Shown here: piece by piece, positions 33,442-41,166 of the stretch
How positions within the stretch are numbered: position 1 is the stretch's first letter
Layout: each line of letters opens with the position of its first letter
NCBI GenBank assembly: GCA_014727915.1
Contig: WJMO01000006.1
Span: 1 to 64,000, forward strand
DNA from: Candidatus Altarchaeales archaeon
GTDB taxonomy: Archaea > Altiarchaeota > Altiarchaeia > IMC4 > SCGC-AAA252-I15
Length of the DNA stretch: 64,000 nucleotides
Direction of reading: 5' to 3'
Made by a program: the position numbers and the translations under genes
The notes under the pieces: model-generated
What the model saw: the letters and a program-made list of their open reading frames with translations, nothing else
The model's database searches: none
Told to the model about the DNA's origin: nothing

Positions 33442-34683
33442 ATGGTTGGAGTGCCTGGCGGAAAACTACTCATAAAAAACGCAGCAACCCCCCATTCCCG
33501 GTCTACAACGGACATACTCGTGGAAGACGGGGCGATATCAGCCGTGGGAACCCTTGAGGGCGAGGGAATGGACGTCGGAGGCAGGCTTGTAATGCCCGGA
33601 TTCGTGAACGTTCACACCCACCTGGACAAGGCGGACCTGCTTTCGAAGATGAGCCCCGACCAGTACGGGAAGTCCCTGGAGGAGAACCGGGAGCTACTGA
33701 AAGCCTTAAAGAAAAACTATAGGGTGGAGGAGATAAGAGAGCGAGCTGGAAGGGTGATAGACGAGTTCATCGCCAACGGCGTGACAGCCATCAGAACACA
33801 GGTGGACGTCGACGCAACCGGCGGTCTGAAGCCCTTGGAAGCATTGACCCAGCTCAGGGATGCTTCAAGAGCGGAGCTTCAAATCTGCGCGTTCCCCCAG
33901 GAGGGTGTTCTGAGGGAGGATTGCCTGGGCCGTGTAGAGGACGCCCTGAAGTCCGGCGCGGACCTTCTGGGAGGCCTTCCCCTGGTGGAGAAGACGCGGG
34001 AGGAGCAGCTGCAGCACATCGAAGTTCTATGCGAGCTGGCCGTTAAACACGATGTGGACCTGGAGGTGCAGGTTGACGAGAGCAACAACCCCGAGGACTT
34101 CCTATTGCCGGTGCTCGCGGAGAAGACGATAGAGTATGGGCTGCAGGGCAGGGTTAGCGCGACACACTGCATCTCGCTCTCCGCAGTCGATGATAAGATC
34201 GCGCAGGAGACTATCAGGCTGGTCAAGGAGGCCATGATGAACGTGATAGTCACTCCCAGCGCCAACATGATAACCAGGTTCGACACGGCAGACGACGTTC
34301 ACAGCAGGGCAAGCAACAGCATAACACGAGTGAAGGAGCTGTTAGCGGCGGGAGTGAACGTGGCTGTTGGGACGGACAACATACGCGACATATTCTACCC
34401 TTTGGGGAACTGCAGCATGCTAAGGGAGTTGCATGTGCTCGCATCAGCCACGAGGATGACTGGGGAGGAGGATCCCGTGAGGCTGCTGGGCATGGGCTCA
34501 GCCAATGGGGCGAGCATAATGGGCTTGAACTACGGGCTGGAGAAGGGATGCACTGGGGACCTGATAGTCTTGAACGCCAGGAACGCGAGGGAAGCTCTAA
34601 ACACGACGCCTGTGATACCATATGTAATAAAGGGAGGGCATGTCGTTTGCGAATCAGTTCATGAGGTGGAACATGGAGGATAA
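33442..34683 (+). CDS. Cytosine deaminase-like amidohydrolase
   Basis: This 413-residue metal-dependent hydrolase has N-terminal beta strands followed by the metal motif VNVHTHLDKAD (the H-x-H-L-D-K form is characteristic of the CodA-like branch). EVQVDESNNPEDF, SATHCISLS (third His) and AVGTDNIRDIFYPLG (catalytic Asp) follow. The substrate is probably a cyclic amidine or amide such as cytosine or a triazine- or pterin-like ring; the exact one is open. The end overlaps the next hydrolase gene by 11 bases. The pair may act in sequence. Confidence 0.78.
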   Translation: MVGVPGGKLLIKNAATPHSRSTTDILVEDGAISAVGTLEGEGMDVGGRLVMPGFVNVHTHLDKADLLSKMSPDQYGKSLEENRELLKALKKNYRVEEIRERAGRVIDEFIANGVTAIRTQVDVDATGGLKPLEALTQLRDASRAELQICAFPQEGVLREDCLGRVEDALKSGADLLGGLPLVEKTREEQLQHIEVLCELAVKHDVDLEVQVDESNNPEDFLLPVLAEKTIEYGLQGRVSATHCISLSAVDDKIAQETIRLVKEAMMNVIVTPSANMITRFDTADDVHSRASNSITRVKELLAAGVNVAVGTDNIRDIFYPLGNCSMLRELHVLASATRMTGEEDPVRLLGMGSANGASIMGLNYGLEKGCTGDLIVLNARNAREALNTTPVIPYVIKGGHVVCESVHEVEHGG

Positions 34684-35581
34684 GGGATTGGACAGTCTTT
34701 TGAAGGAATCATATGACCTGCACTTCCACATAGGCCCGGACATACTGCCAAGGAAGCACACGGTAGAAGACCTTGTGAAGGCCGAAGAGGGCAGGATAAA
34801 GGGCATCGCGTTGAAGAGCCATAGCTTCCCAACCATAGCCTTGATAAACGGGATAGAGGACCATATGGGGCTTGACCTCGTTGGTTCGGTAACGTTGAAC
34901 TATTTCATGGGCGGCTTCAACGAGTCGGCCATATACGCCAGCTCTGTGATGAGCCGTGACCTGCCCATAATCGTCTGGTTCCCCACCGTGCATGCCGAGA
35001 ACCATCTGATACAGAACAAGAGCGACTATGAGATACCCCCGGAGTGGGTGAAGGACCCGTCGTTCAAGCCGAGGCCCAAGACAGACCTGAAGGCCATAAA
35101 GGTGACGAACTGGGCGGGTAAGCTGATAAGGAAGGCCAACAACTGCCTTAACACGATGGCTGAGAACGAGTGCATACTCGCGACAGGCCACGTATCCTGG
35201 AGGGAGGCGGAGCGCCTCGCCGAGGAGGCGTTGGACAGGGGCATCACCACGATAATCACACACCCCATGCAGAGGGATATCGCGATGCCCTTGGAGAAGC
35301 AGGTCGAGTTGGCAGGTAAGGGAGCGTATATCGAATACTGTTACATCATGTACCTGGACCGGGACAACCCCGGGGACTACCCAGTGGAGGAGCAGGTGAA
35401 TGCCGTAGAGGAGATAGGAACAGACAATGTGGTCCTGACCTCGGATGCTGGGCAGAACAAGAACCCCGGCGCCAGCCAGAGCATGAGAGATTTTGTGAAA
35501 CTGCTCGGGGATAAGGGCCTGGGGGAGAAGGACTTCAGGAGGATGATAGTGGAAAACCCCAGGAAGATACTGGGGTTGTGA
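34673..35581 (+). CDS. DUF6282-like metal-dependent hydrolase
   Basis: This 302-residue TIM-barrel protein has the N-terminal metal motif YDLHFHIGPD (H-x-H). Later elements are ALKSHSF, IVWFPTVHAENH, ATGHVSW, ITHPMQ and VVLTSDAGQNKNP, each with metal ligand candidates His or Asp. The pattern is that of small amidohydrolase-fold proteins classed as DUF6282. No substrate is known for the group. It overlaps the cytosine deaminase-like gene, so a two-step pathway is possible. An earlier in-frame ATG at 34640 would lengthen the overlap to 44 bases; the ATG at 34673 begins just before the conserved part. Confidence 0.65.
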   Translation: MEDKGLDSLLKESYDLHFHIGPDILPRKHTVEDLVKAEEGRIKGIALKSHSFPTIALINGIEDHMGLDLVGSVTLNYFMGGFNESAIYASSVMSRDLPIIVWFPTVHAENHLIQNKSDYEIPPEWVKDPSFKPRPKTDLKAIKVTNWAGKLIRKANNCLNTMAENECILATGHVSWREAERLAEEALDRGITTIITHPMQRDIAMPLEKQVELAGKGAYIEYCYIMYLDRDNPGDYPVEEQVNAVEEIGTDNVVLTSDAGQNKNPGASQSMRDFVKLLGDKGLGEKDFRRMIVENPRKILGL

Positions 35582-35625
35582 AAACACGGGAAAGACAGGC
35601 AAACACTTGGCTTTCCTTAGTTATT

Positions 35626-36099
35626 CTACTGCTTGAATGTTTCACGCCTTCTGAGGACATCCTCGAGCACCTCAACGTCACCGTAGCTCAGCATGACCTT
35701 GGAATCAGAGGTCGTGGGCATGGTAGCCGCCCTTTCCATCCCCGGGTTGGCTGCCCTCTTTTCCTCGTAGCTGGAGGACTTCAACCTCCCGAACTCCTCC
35801 GCTGCGAGAGCGAGTATCGCAGCGTTGGAACCGGTGGATTCAAGATAGCCTATGGTCCTACCCGCGAGTTCCCGCCCTCCAGAACCCATTCCCTCGAGCT
35901 TGCCCGGATCGAGGAGAGTATCCTGTGAAAGCACGTATTTTGTATAAGGATGTGAGACGCCATGGACGATGCAGTCGGTTGCCGCAGCCTTCAGACCAGG
36001 CGACATCCTGACCTTGGATGCTTCTACCTCCTGGGGGTCTGGCAGCGTCTGCAGGGTTACGAGCCTGTGTGGTGGAACACCAGCGGTTTTGTTATTCAC
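35626..36099 (-). CDS. Unknown soluble protein
   Basis: This 157-residue protein starts with a GTG at 36099. I recognise no family. It has no signal peptide or membrane helix. A central Gly/Ala-rich stretch, GRTIGYLESTGSNAAILALAAEEF near residues 78-101, looks helical and is followed by a charged tail. A TATA-like TTTATACTC on the minus strand, about 28 bases before the GTG, supports this start. It follows pyrF on the same strand but has its own promoter candidate inside the end of pyrF. Confidence 0.5.
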   Translation of the reverse strand: MNNKTAGVPPHRLVTLQTLPDPQEVEASKVRMSPGLKAAATDCIVHGVSHPYTKYVLSQDTLLDPGKLEGMGSGGRELAGRTIGYLESTGSNAAILALAAEEFGRLKSSSYEEKRAANPGMERAATMPTTSDSKVMLSYGDVEVLEDVLRRRETFKQ

Positions 36100-36138
36100 T
36101 GTATAGGATATAAGGCAAGCCAGAGTATAAAATGGAAA

Positions 36139-36933
36139 CTATCTGACCTGCATTCGTTCGTTGTACTGTTGAGCCGCCCTCCCGGGGTTGTCGTTGTAGA
36201 TTATGTTCCTGCCGACGTTTATGATTATGTTCTTGCCCGCGTTCTGGAGTATCTTCTTAGCGTCCCCCCCCTGGCTGCCGACGCCTGGGAAGAGCATTAT
36301 AGTGTCATCGCCGACTGACTTCCTTATCTTCTGTATGTCAACCTCCCGTATGTGGGACGTGGCTCCCACAACGACGCCGTCGGACCGCGCGGACTTTACG
36401 TCCTCGGCGACCCTTACGAACAATGGCGTCTGGTTGAACCTGGTCTTCTTCTGGAAGCCCTCAGCCTCCGGGTTGCTCATGAGGTCCAACACGATGATGC
36501 CCAGCTCACGGTGGTGTGCCATGTCAGTAGCCTCCCTTATGTTGCCCGCGTAGGGGCTGAAGGTGATCGCATCGAATCCGCACTTCTGAGCCCAGTAGAA
36601 CGCGCTGTCGTTTGTTGACCCGATGTCCCCCAGTTTATGGTCGAGTATGGACAGAAGCCCATAGCTGTGTATCAGCTGGTTCAGGCTCTCCAGCTTGTTA
36701 TAGCTCAATGCGAAGAGCATATACTGTGAGTTAATCTTCACTGCACAGCAGTTCTCCTGGACAGAATCCACTACTTCCATGCTGAACTGCATCAGCACAT
36801 CGCCGAGGTCGCCCGGGTACTGTTTCTTGATGACATCAGACCTCCGCTGATCGGGCAGCGCAGGATCCAATCCAACGCACAATACGCTGCTCTTCTCATC
36901 CCTCGCCCTAACATACTCGTCTATGAAACCCAT
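36139..36933 (-). CDS. pyrF: Orotidine 5'-phosphate decarboxylase
   Basis: This 264-residue enzyme makes UMP from OMP, the last step of pyrimidine synthesis. Conserved elements are CVGLDPALP at the N-terminus, CCAVKINSQYM (substrate Lys), the catalytic D-x-K-x-x-D motif in ILDHKLGDIGSTN, VGATSH, and FPGVGSQGGD with the phosphate-binding Gly. The longer length and the LDHKLGDIG form fit the group 2 OMPDC branch rather than the short archaeal form. The ATG at 36933 is used; a GTG three codons earlier is less likely. It belongs to pyrD-pyrK-pyrF on the minus strand. Confidence 0.92.
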   Translation of the reverse strand: MGFIDEYVRARDEKSSVLCVGLDPALPDQRRSDVIKKQYPGDLGDVLMQFSMEVVDSVQENCCAVKINSQYMLFALSYNKLESLNQLIHSYGLLSILDHKLGDIGSTNDSAFYWAQKCGFDAITFSPYAGNIREATDMAHHRELGIIVLDLMSNPEAEGFQKKTRFNQTPLFVRVAEDVKSARSDGVVVGATSHIREVDIQKIRKSVGDDTIMLFPGVGSQGGDAKKILQNAGKNIIINVGRNIIYNDNPGRAAQQYNERMQVR

Positions 36934-36987
36934 AATCGCCACATCCTCTTATATCCAATATGATTCAGGTTTAGTAAAGTTATGGTT

Positions 36988-37761
36988 TCAGCATCCACCT
37001 TCGAACCTCCTCTTGGACCCTGAAGCATCCCTCGAATAAACCCCGAATTCGGTGTCCTTAAGCTCCGAACCCCTGAAGACCGGGCCTTCCTTGCAGACGC
37101 GCATACCAGCAAGCGAGCAGGAACCACATATGCCGATCCCGCACTTCATGTACCTCTCAAGCGACAGCTGACATGGGACTCCCTCACTGGCGCACAGGTC
37201 CATGACCTTCTTCATCATCACCTCGGGGCCGCAGGCATACACGCAGCTGAAACGCTCGGCATCAAGTAGGGATGCCAACAGCCGGTCCGGGAAAGACTTC
37301 TCCCCTGCGGACCCGTCATCCGTCGCAATGCGAACCTGGAAACCACTTTCTCTGAACTCGTCCGCGAACAGCAGCTCATCCTCCGTCCTGGCCGATACTA
37401 TGGCATGGCCCTTCAGCTTGTCCTTCAGCGGCCTCAGCGGGGCTACCCCGCAGCCTCCCCCTACGAGGCAGACGTTCCCAGCCACATACTCGAAGCCCCT
37501 GCCATAGGGGCCCCTGAAACCGACAGAATCCCCCCTGCCAAGCATGAAAAGATGAGAAGTGAACGTGCCCACCTTCTTGACCGTGACTGCGACCTTACCG
37601 GACACGTTGCTGAAACTCATGGGCTTCTCGTTCACGCCCGGGATCCACAGCATGCAGAACTGGCCCGGCTTTGCATCGACCTCCACGTCCAATGTGAAGG
37701 TCCGGTGCATGCCTGAGTGGATCTCAACGTCCAGGATCCCGACCATCTCAGGCCTATCCAT
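36988..37761 (-). CDS. pyrK: Dihydroorotate dehydrogenase electron transfer subunit
   Basis: This 257-residue flavoprotein passes electrons from DHODH type 1B to NAD+. It has an FAD-binding beta barrel with KPGQFCMLWIPG and EKPMSFSN, an NAD domain with CLVGGGCGVAPLRPL, and a C-terminal 2Fe-2S cluster with Cys in KCGIGICGSCSLAGMRVC. The ATG at 37761 overlaps the last eight bases of pyrD (ATGGATAG), so the two subunits are translationally coupled. Confidence 0.92.
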   Translation of the reverse strand: MDRPEMVGILDVEIHSGMHRTFTLDVEVDAKPGQFCMLWIPGVNEKPMSFSNVSGKVAVTVKKVGTFTSHLFMLGRGDSVGFRGPYGRGFEYVAGNVCLVGGGCGVAPLRPLKDKLKGHAIVSARTEDELLFADEFRESGFQVRIATDDGSAGEKSFPDRLLASLLDAERFSCVYACGPEVMMKKVMDLCASEGVPCQLSLERYMKCGIGICGSCSLAGMRVCKEGPVFRGSELKDTEFGVYSRDASGSKRRFEGGC

Positions 37762-38674
37762 GGGCCACCCCGACAAGTTCTCTGAGCTTCTGGACTCCAC
37801 GGCGTTTCATGAACTCCTCAATCTCCCTGCTGACCTCCCGGAAGACGTTAAGGCCTTGGTAGTATACGCCAGTGCCTATCCCAACAGCTGACGCGCCGGC
37901 CATTATCATCTCGACCGCGTCCAAGCCCTTAGCAACCCCACCTGTCCCTATCACCGGGACCTTGCCGCGTGTGGCCTCGTAGACGTCGTAGACGCACCTG
38001 ACCGCGATGGGCTTGACTATGGGACCGCTCATACCCCCGACTTTGAAGTCCAACACTGGCTTGCCAGATTTTGTCTCTATGACCATCCCCGGGCCGAGGG
38101 AGTTGCCCATGTTCAACGCCTTGGCCCCGGCCTTCACCGCTGACTTCGCGATCTCCCCCAGGTCCAGGGAGTTGGGAGACATCTTAACTATGACGGGCAG
38201 CTTCGCCTTGCTGCACACCCTTTTGGTGATCTCGAACGTAGCTTCTGGAGTTCCCTGGCCGGCGAGCAATCCTAGGCCTGGAGTGTGCGGGCATGAGAGG
38301 GCAAGCTCTATCGCGGAGAACTCCAGGGCGGACATCTCCTCCGCCAGGTAGGTGAATCCCTCCGCATCCTCTGCGACTATGCTGGCTATCACAGGCACTC
38401 CGACCGACGATACCGCGGCGAACTCCAGCTTCGCATTCTCCAACCCCATGTTGCAGTATCCGATCGCGTTCAGGAAGCCGCCCTCAACCTCCACCACTGT
38501 CGGGTTGGGGTGTCCGGATTTCGGGTCCTTGGATATTGACTTTATCGTTACAGCGCCGGCGCCGGAGTCGGCGACCTTCTTCAAAGAGGCCTTGTCGGAG
38601 CCCATTATCCCCGAAGCCAGGATTGTGGGGTTCTTAAGGCGGATTCCAGCCAGTTCCACGGAAAGGTCGGCCAT
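37754..38674 (-). CDS. pyrD: Dihydroorotate dehydrogenase catalytic subunit, class 1B
   Basis: This 306-residue FMN enzyme oxidises dihydroorotate to orotate. Motifs are NPTILASGIMGS, GAVTIKSISKDP, GNPTV-like HPNPTVVEVEGG, and IELALSCPHTPG with the active-site Cys of class 1B. VIVKMSPN and VPVIGTGGVAKGLDAVEMIMAGASAVGIGT bind FMN (strings split at GLDA). The ATG at 38674 is chosen because a palindromic TATA element is centred 28 bases upstream; an ATG at 38692 is too close to it. It overlaps pyrK. Confidence 0.92.
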   Translation of the reverse strand: MADLSVELAGIRLKNPTILASGIMGSDKASLKKVADSGAGAVTIKSISKDPKSGHPNPTVVEVEGGFLNAIGYCNMGLENAKLEFAAVSSVGVPVIASIVAEDAEGFTYLAEEMSALEFSAIELALSCPHTPGLGLLAGQGTPEATFEITKRVCSKAKLPVIVKMSPNSLDLGEIAKSAVKAGAKALNMGNSLGPGMVIETKSGKPVLDFKVGGMSGPIVKPIAVRCVYDVYEATRGKVPVIGTGGVAKGLDAVEMIMAGASAVGIGTGVYYQGLNVFREVSREIEEFMKRRGVQKLRELVGVAHG

Positions 38675-38695
38675 GCTGTAACCTATTACCATAGG

Positions 38696-38707
38696 ATTAA
38701 TATTAAT
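38696..38707. promoter_or_regulatory. Shared palindromic TATA element for pyrD and serA
   Basis: ATTAATATTAAT is a perfect 12-base palindrome. Its centre is 25-26 bases before the serA ATG (38727) on the plus strand and 27-28 bases before the pyrD ATG (38674) on the minus strand. One TATA element could therefore set leaderless starts in both directions. Confidence 0.55.
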
Positions 38708-38726
38708 GGATTCCAAATATTCCCCC

Positions 38727-39644
38727 ATGAAACCTAAGATACTGGCAGCCAGCAAGATCCACGATATCGCATTGGACAAGGCGAGGGAGTTCGCTGACGT
38801 GGACTTGAAGACGGACCTCAGCGAGGAGGAGCTGATAGGGATAATAGGAGAATACGACGCTATAATAGTGAGGAGCAAGCCGACGGTCACGCGGGCGATG
38901 ATAGAGGCAGGCGGCAGGCTGAAGGCCATAGGCCGAGCGGGGGTTGGATTGGACAACGTGGACCGGGAAGCCGCTAAGGAGAAGGGCATCGAGGTCGTCA
39001 ACTCCCCGGAGGCTTCGACCATCAGCGTCGCCGAGCACGCGATAGGTTTGATGCTGGCGTTGGCGAGGAAGGTGCCCCAGGCGGACAATCACGTTCGCGG
39101 CGGGGGATGGGACAGGAAGAGCTTCCTAGGCAACGAGTTATACGGCAAGAACTTGGGTTTGATAGGCTTCGGCCGTATAGGAAGGGAGGTCGCCATGAGA
39201 GCGAGAGCGCTCGGCATGGAGATATTGACCTACGACCCTGCCATCACATCCGAGGACGCCCGCGAATACAACGCCAGATGCTGCATGAACATGGATGAGC
39301 TGCTAGAGGACTCGGATGTTATAAGCCTCCACGTTCCCGCGATACCCGAGACAAAGGACTTGATAAACGCTGAGACGCTCAAGAAGATGAAGCCCTCGGC
39401 GTTCCTGGTGAACACGTCAAGGGGTCATGCGGTTGACGAGGACGCGCTCTACGATGCTCTGAAGAACGGTGAGATCGCGGCAGCCGCATTGGACGTGTAC
39501 AAGAGCGAGCCACCGGAGGGCACCAAGCTGGTCGAGTTGGGGAATATTATCCTTGTACCTCACCTTGGAGCCAACACCGACGAGGCGCAGATAAACGCGG
39601 GCACGGTTGTGGTCGAGAAGATAAGGAAGATACTTACAGGTTAG
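38727..39644 (+). CDS. serA: D-3-phosphoglycerate dehydrogenase-like 2-hydroxyacid dehydrogenase
   Basis: This 305-residue NAD-dependent enzyme of the short SerA type lacks the C-terminal ACT domain. It has RAGVGLDNVD, the NAD-binding GLIGFGRIGREVA, LHVPAIPETKDLIN, LVNTSRGHAVDE (catalytic Arg region) and the His/Glu-containing VPHLGANTDEAQ. It likely begins serine synthesis by oxidising 3-phosphoglycerate. In a SepRS organism phosphoserine is also the precursor for Sep-tRNA-Cys (link inferred). The ATG at 38727 fits the TATA element better than the one at 38706. DP1 follows after one base. Confidence 0.85.
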   Translation: MKPKILAASKIHDIALDKAREFADVDLKTDLSEEELIGIIGEYDAIIVRSKPTVTRAMIEAGGRLKAIGRAGVGLDNVDREAAKEKGIEVVNSPEASTISVAEHAIGLMLALARKVPQADNHVRGGGWDRKSFLGNELYGKNLGLIGFGRIGREVAMRARALGMEILTYDPAITSEDAREYNARCCMNMDELLEDSDVISLHVPAIPETKDLINAETLKKMKPSAFLVNTSRGHAVDEDALYDALKNGEIAAAALDVYKSEPPEGTKLVELGNIILVPHLGANTDEAQINAGTVVVEKIRKILTG

Positions 39645-39645
39645 G

Positions 39646-41166
39646 ATGAGCGGGGACGTTGGGGTTGACAAAAAAGACGTCAGCCGTAAGGCTGCTGAAC
39701 ACGGGCTCATACTGAGCTCTGTCGCCCTTGACAGGATACTGGAACTTGGGCTGGACTACGACGATATTCTGAAAGACGCCAAAGAAGCAGGCGAGTGGTT
39801 CATCAGCCCGGAGTACATCGACTCCCTGATAGTGGAGGATAAGGAGAGAACATGCGAACCATCCGCGTCCGAAGATAGGGTTGAGGTTGTGAAGACGCGG
39901 AAGCCGGCAGCCTGCGACATAGAATCGCGTCTTAAGATAAGGGAGGACAGCGACGTCACGGGCAAGAGCACGTGCTCAGCCCAGTTGGAAGACTTCACAG
40001 CATACTTCAACACCAGGTATGAGAACATCAGGGGCGTGATCCAGGAGAGGGTGGAGTACAAGACCCCCCTCACATTGGAAGACCTGAGAAGCAAGAAAGC
40101 GGGAGACAGGGGGCGTATCATCTGCATCGTCAACGAACGGCGGGAGAGCAGCAAAGGCTACAAGTTCCTGGAGGTCGAGGACCAGACGGGAGAGGCCACC
40201 GTGCTGATATCAGGCAACGACGAGAGGCTTGCCGCAGCCTACGAACGCATACTACCAGACGAGGTGATAGGCGTCGAGGGGGTTTTGAAGGGCGACCTGT
40301 TCATAGCCTCCGACATAACCCAACCGGACATACCCTTGAACCACCCCCGCCGCTACGCTGACGAGGAGGTCTACGCAGCCTTCATATCGGACATACACGT
40401 GGGAAGCTACCTCTTCCTGGAGAGGGAGTTCCAGAGCTTCATCGACTGGCTGAACGGAAGAGGGAACCGCAGGGACGTTTCAGAGAAGGTCAAGTACCTC
40501 TTCGTCGCCGGCGACCTGGTGGACGGCATAGGCATATACCCCGAGCAGGAGAAGGAGCTCACCATACCAGACATCAGCAAACAGTACGAGTTTCTCGGAA
40601 TACTGTTGGAAGAGGTCCCAGACCACATAGAGGTCGTGTTGGGGATGGGAAACCACGACGCGGTGAGGAACGCCGAGCCCCAACCGATGGTGGGCAGGGA
40701 GGTGGCGGAATCATTGCATGAGCTGCCTAACGTCAGGGTTACAGGGAACCCTGTGAGGTTCCAGGCGCACGGGGTCGAGTTCCTAATGTACCATGGCACC
40801 TCATTGGACACGATAATAGGCAATCTCTCGGGCTGCACTTACAGCAGGCCCGAGACCGCTATGATAGAATACCTGAAGAGGCGGCATCTAGTGCCCACAT
40901 ATGGGAAGGACAGCATATCCCCTGAGAACAAAGATTACCTCTTCATCGGGGACGTCCCGGACGTCTTTCACTGCGGGCACGTCCACACCAACGGTTACAG
41001 CCTGTACCGCGGCGTCAACGTCATAAACTCAGGGACCTGGCAGGCCAAGACCGAATACCAGGAGAGGCTAGGCCACCAGCCCACACCCGCCCTGGTCCCG
41101 GTCATGAACCTCCAGAACCACGAGGTCAGCATGTTGGATTTCAGCGGAAATGGACGAAAACGTTAG
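39646..41166 (+). CDS. polB: DNA polymerase D small subunit DP1
   Basis: This 506-residue protein is the proofreading exonuclease subunit of the archaeal replicative polymerase PolD. An N-terminal helical region and a variable linker precede an OB fold (about 150-235). The Mre11-like phosphoesterase domain follows, with SDIHVGSYLF, GDLVDGIGIYP, GMGNHDAVR and CGHVHTNG supplying metal ligands. All catalytic motifs are intact, so exonuclease activity is expected. It is cotranscribed with serA before it and DP2 after it, overlapping DP2 by 17 bases. Confidence 0.95.
   Translation: MSGDVGVDKKDVSRKAAEHGLILSSVALDRILELGLDYDDILKDAKEAGEWFISPEYIDSLIVEDKERTCEPSASEDRVEVVKTRKPAACDIESRLKIREDSDVTGKSTCSAQLEDFTAYFNTRYENIRGVIQERVEYKTPLTLEDLRSKKAGDRGRIICIVNERRESSKGYKFLEVEDQTGEATVLISGNDERLAAAYERILPDEVIGVEGVLKGDLFIASDITQPDIPLNHPRRYADEEVYAAFISDIHVGSYLFLEREFQSFIDWLNGRGNRRDVSEKVKYLFVAGDLVDGIGIYPEQEKELTIPDISKQYEFLGILLEEVPDHIEVVLGMGNHDAVRNAEPQPMVGREVAESLHELPNVRVTGNPVRFQAHGVEFLMYHGTSLDTIIGNLSGCTYSRPETAMIEYLKRRHLVPTYGKDSISPENKDYLFIGDVPDVFHCGHVHTNGYSLYRGVNVINSGTWQAKTEYQERLGHQPTPALVPVMNLQNHEVSMLDFSGNGRKR

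Noticed and set aside
38675-39088. N-terminal extension of PyrD antisense to serA
   Set aside because: The added residues match no DHODH, they lie opposite the conserved serA sequence, and the TATA element supports the start at 38674.
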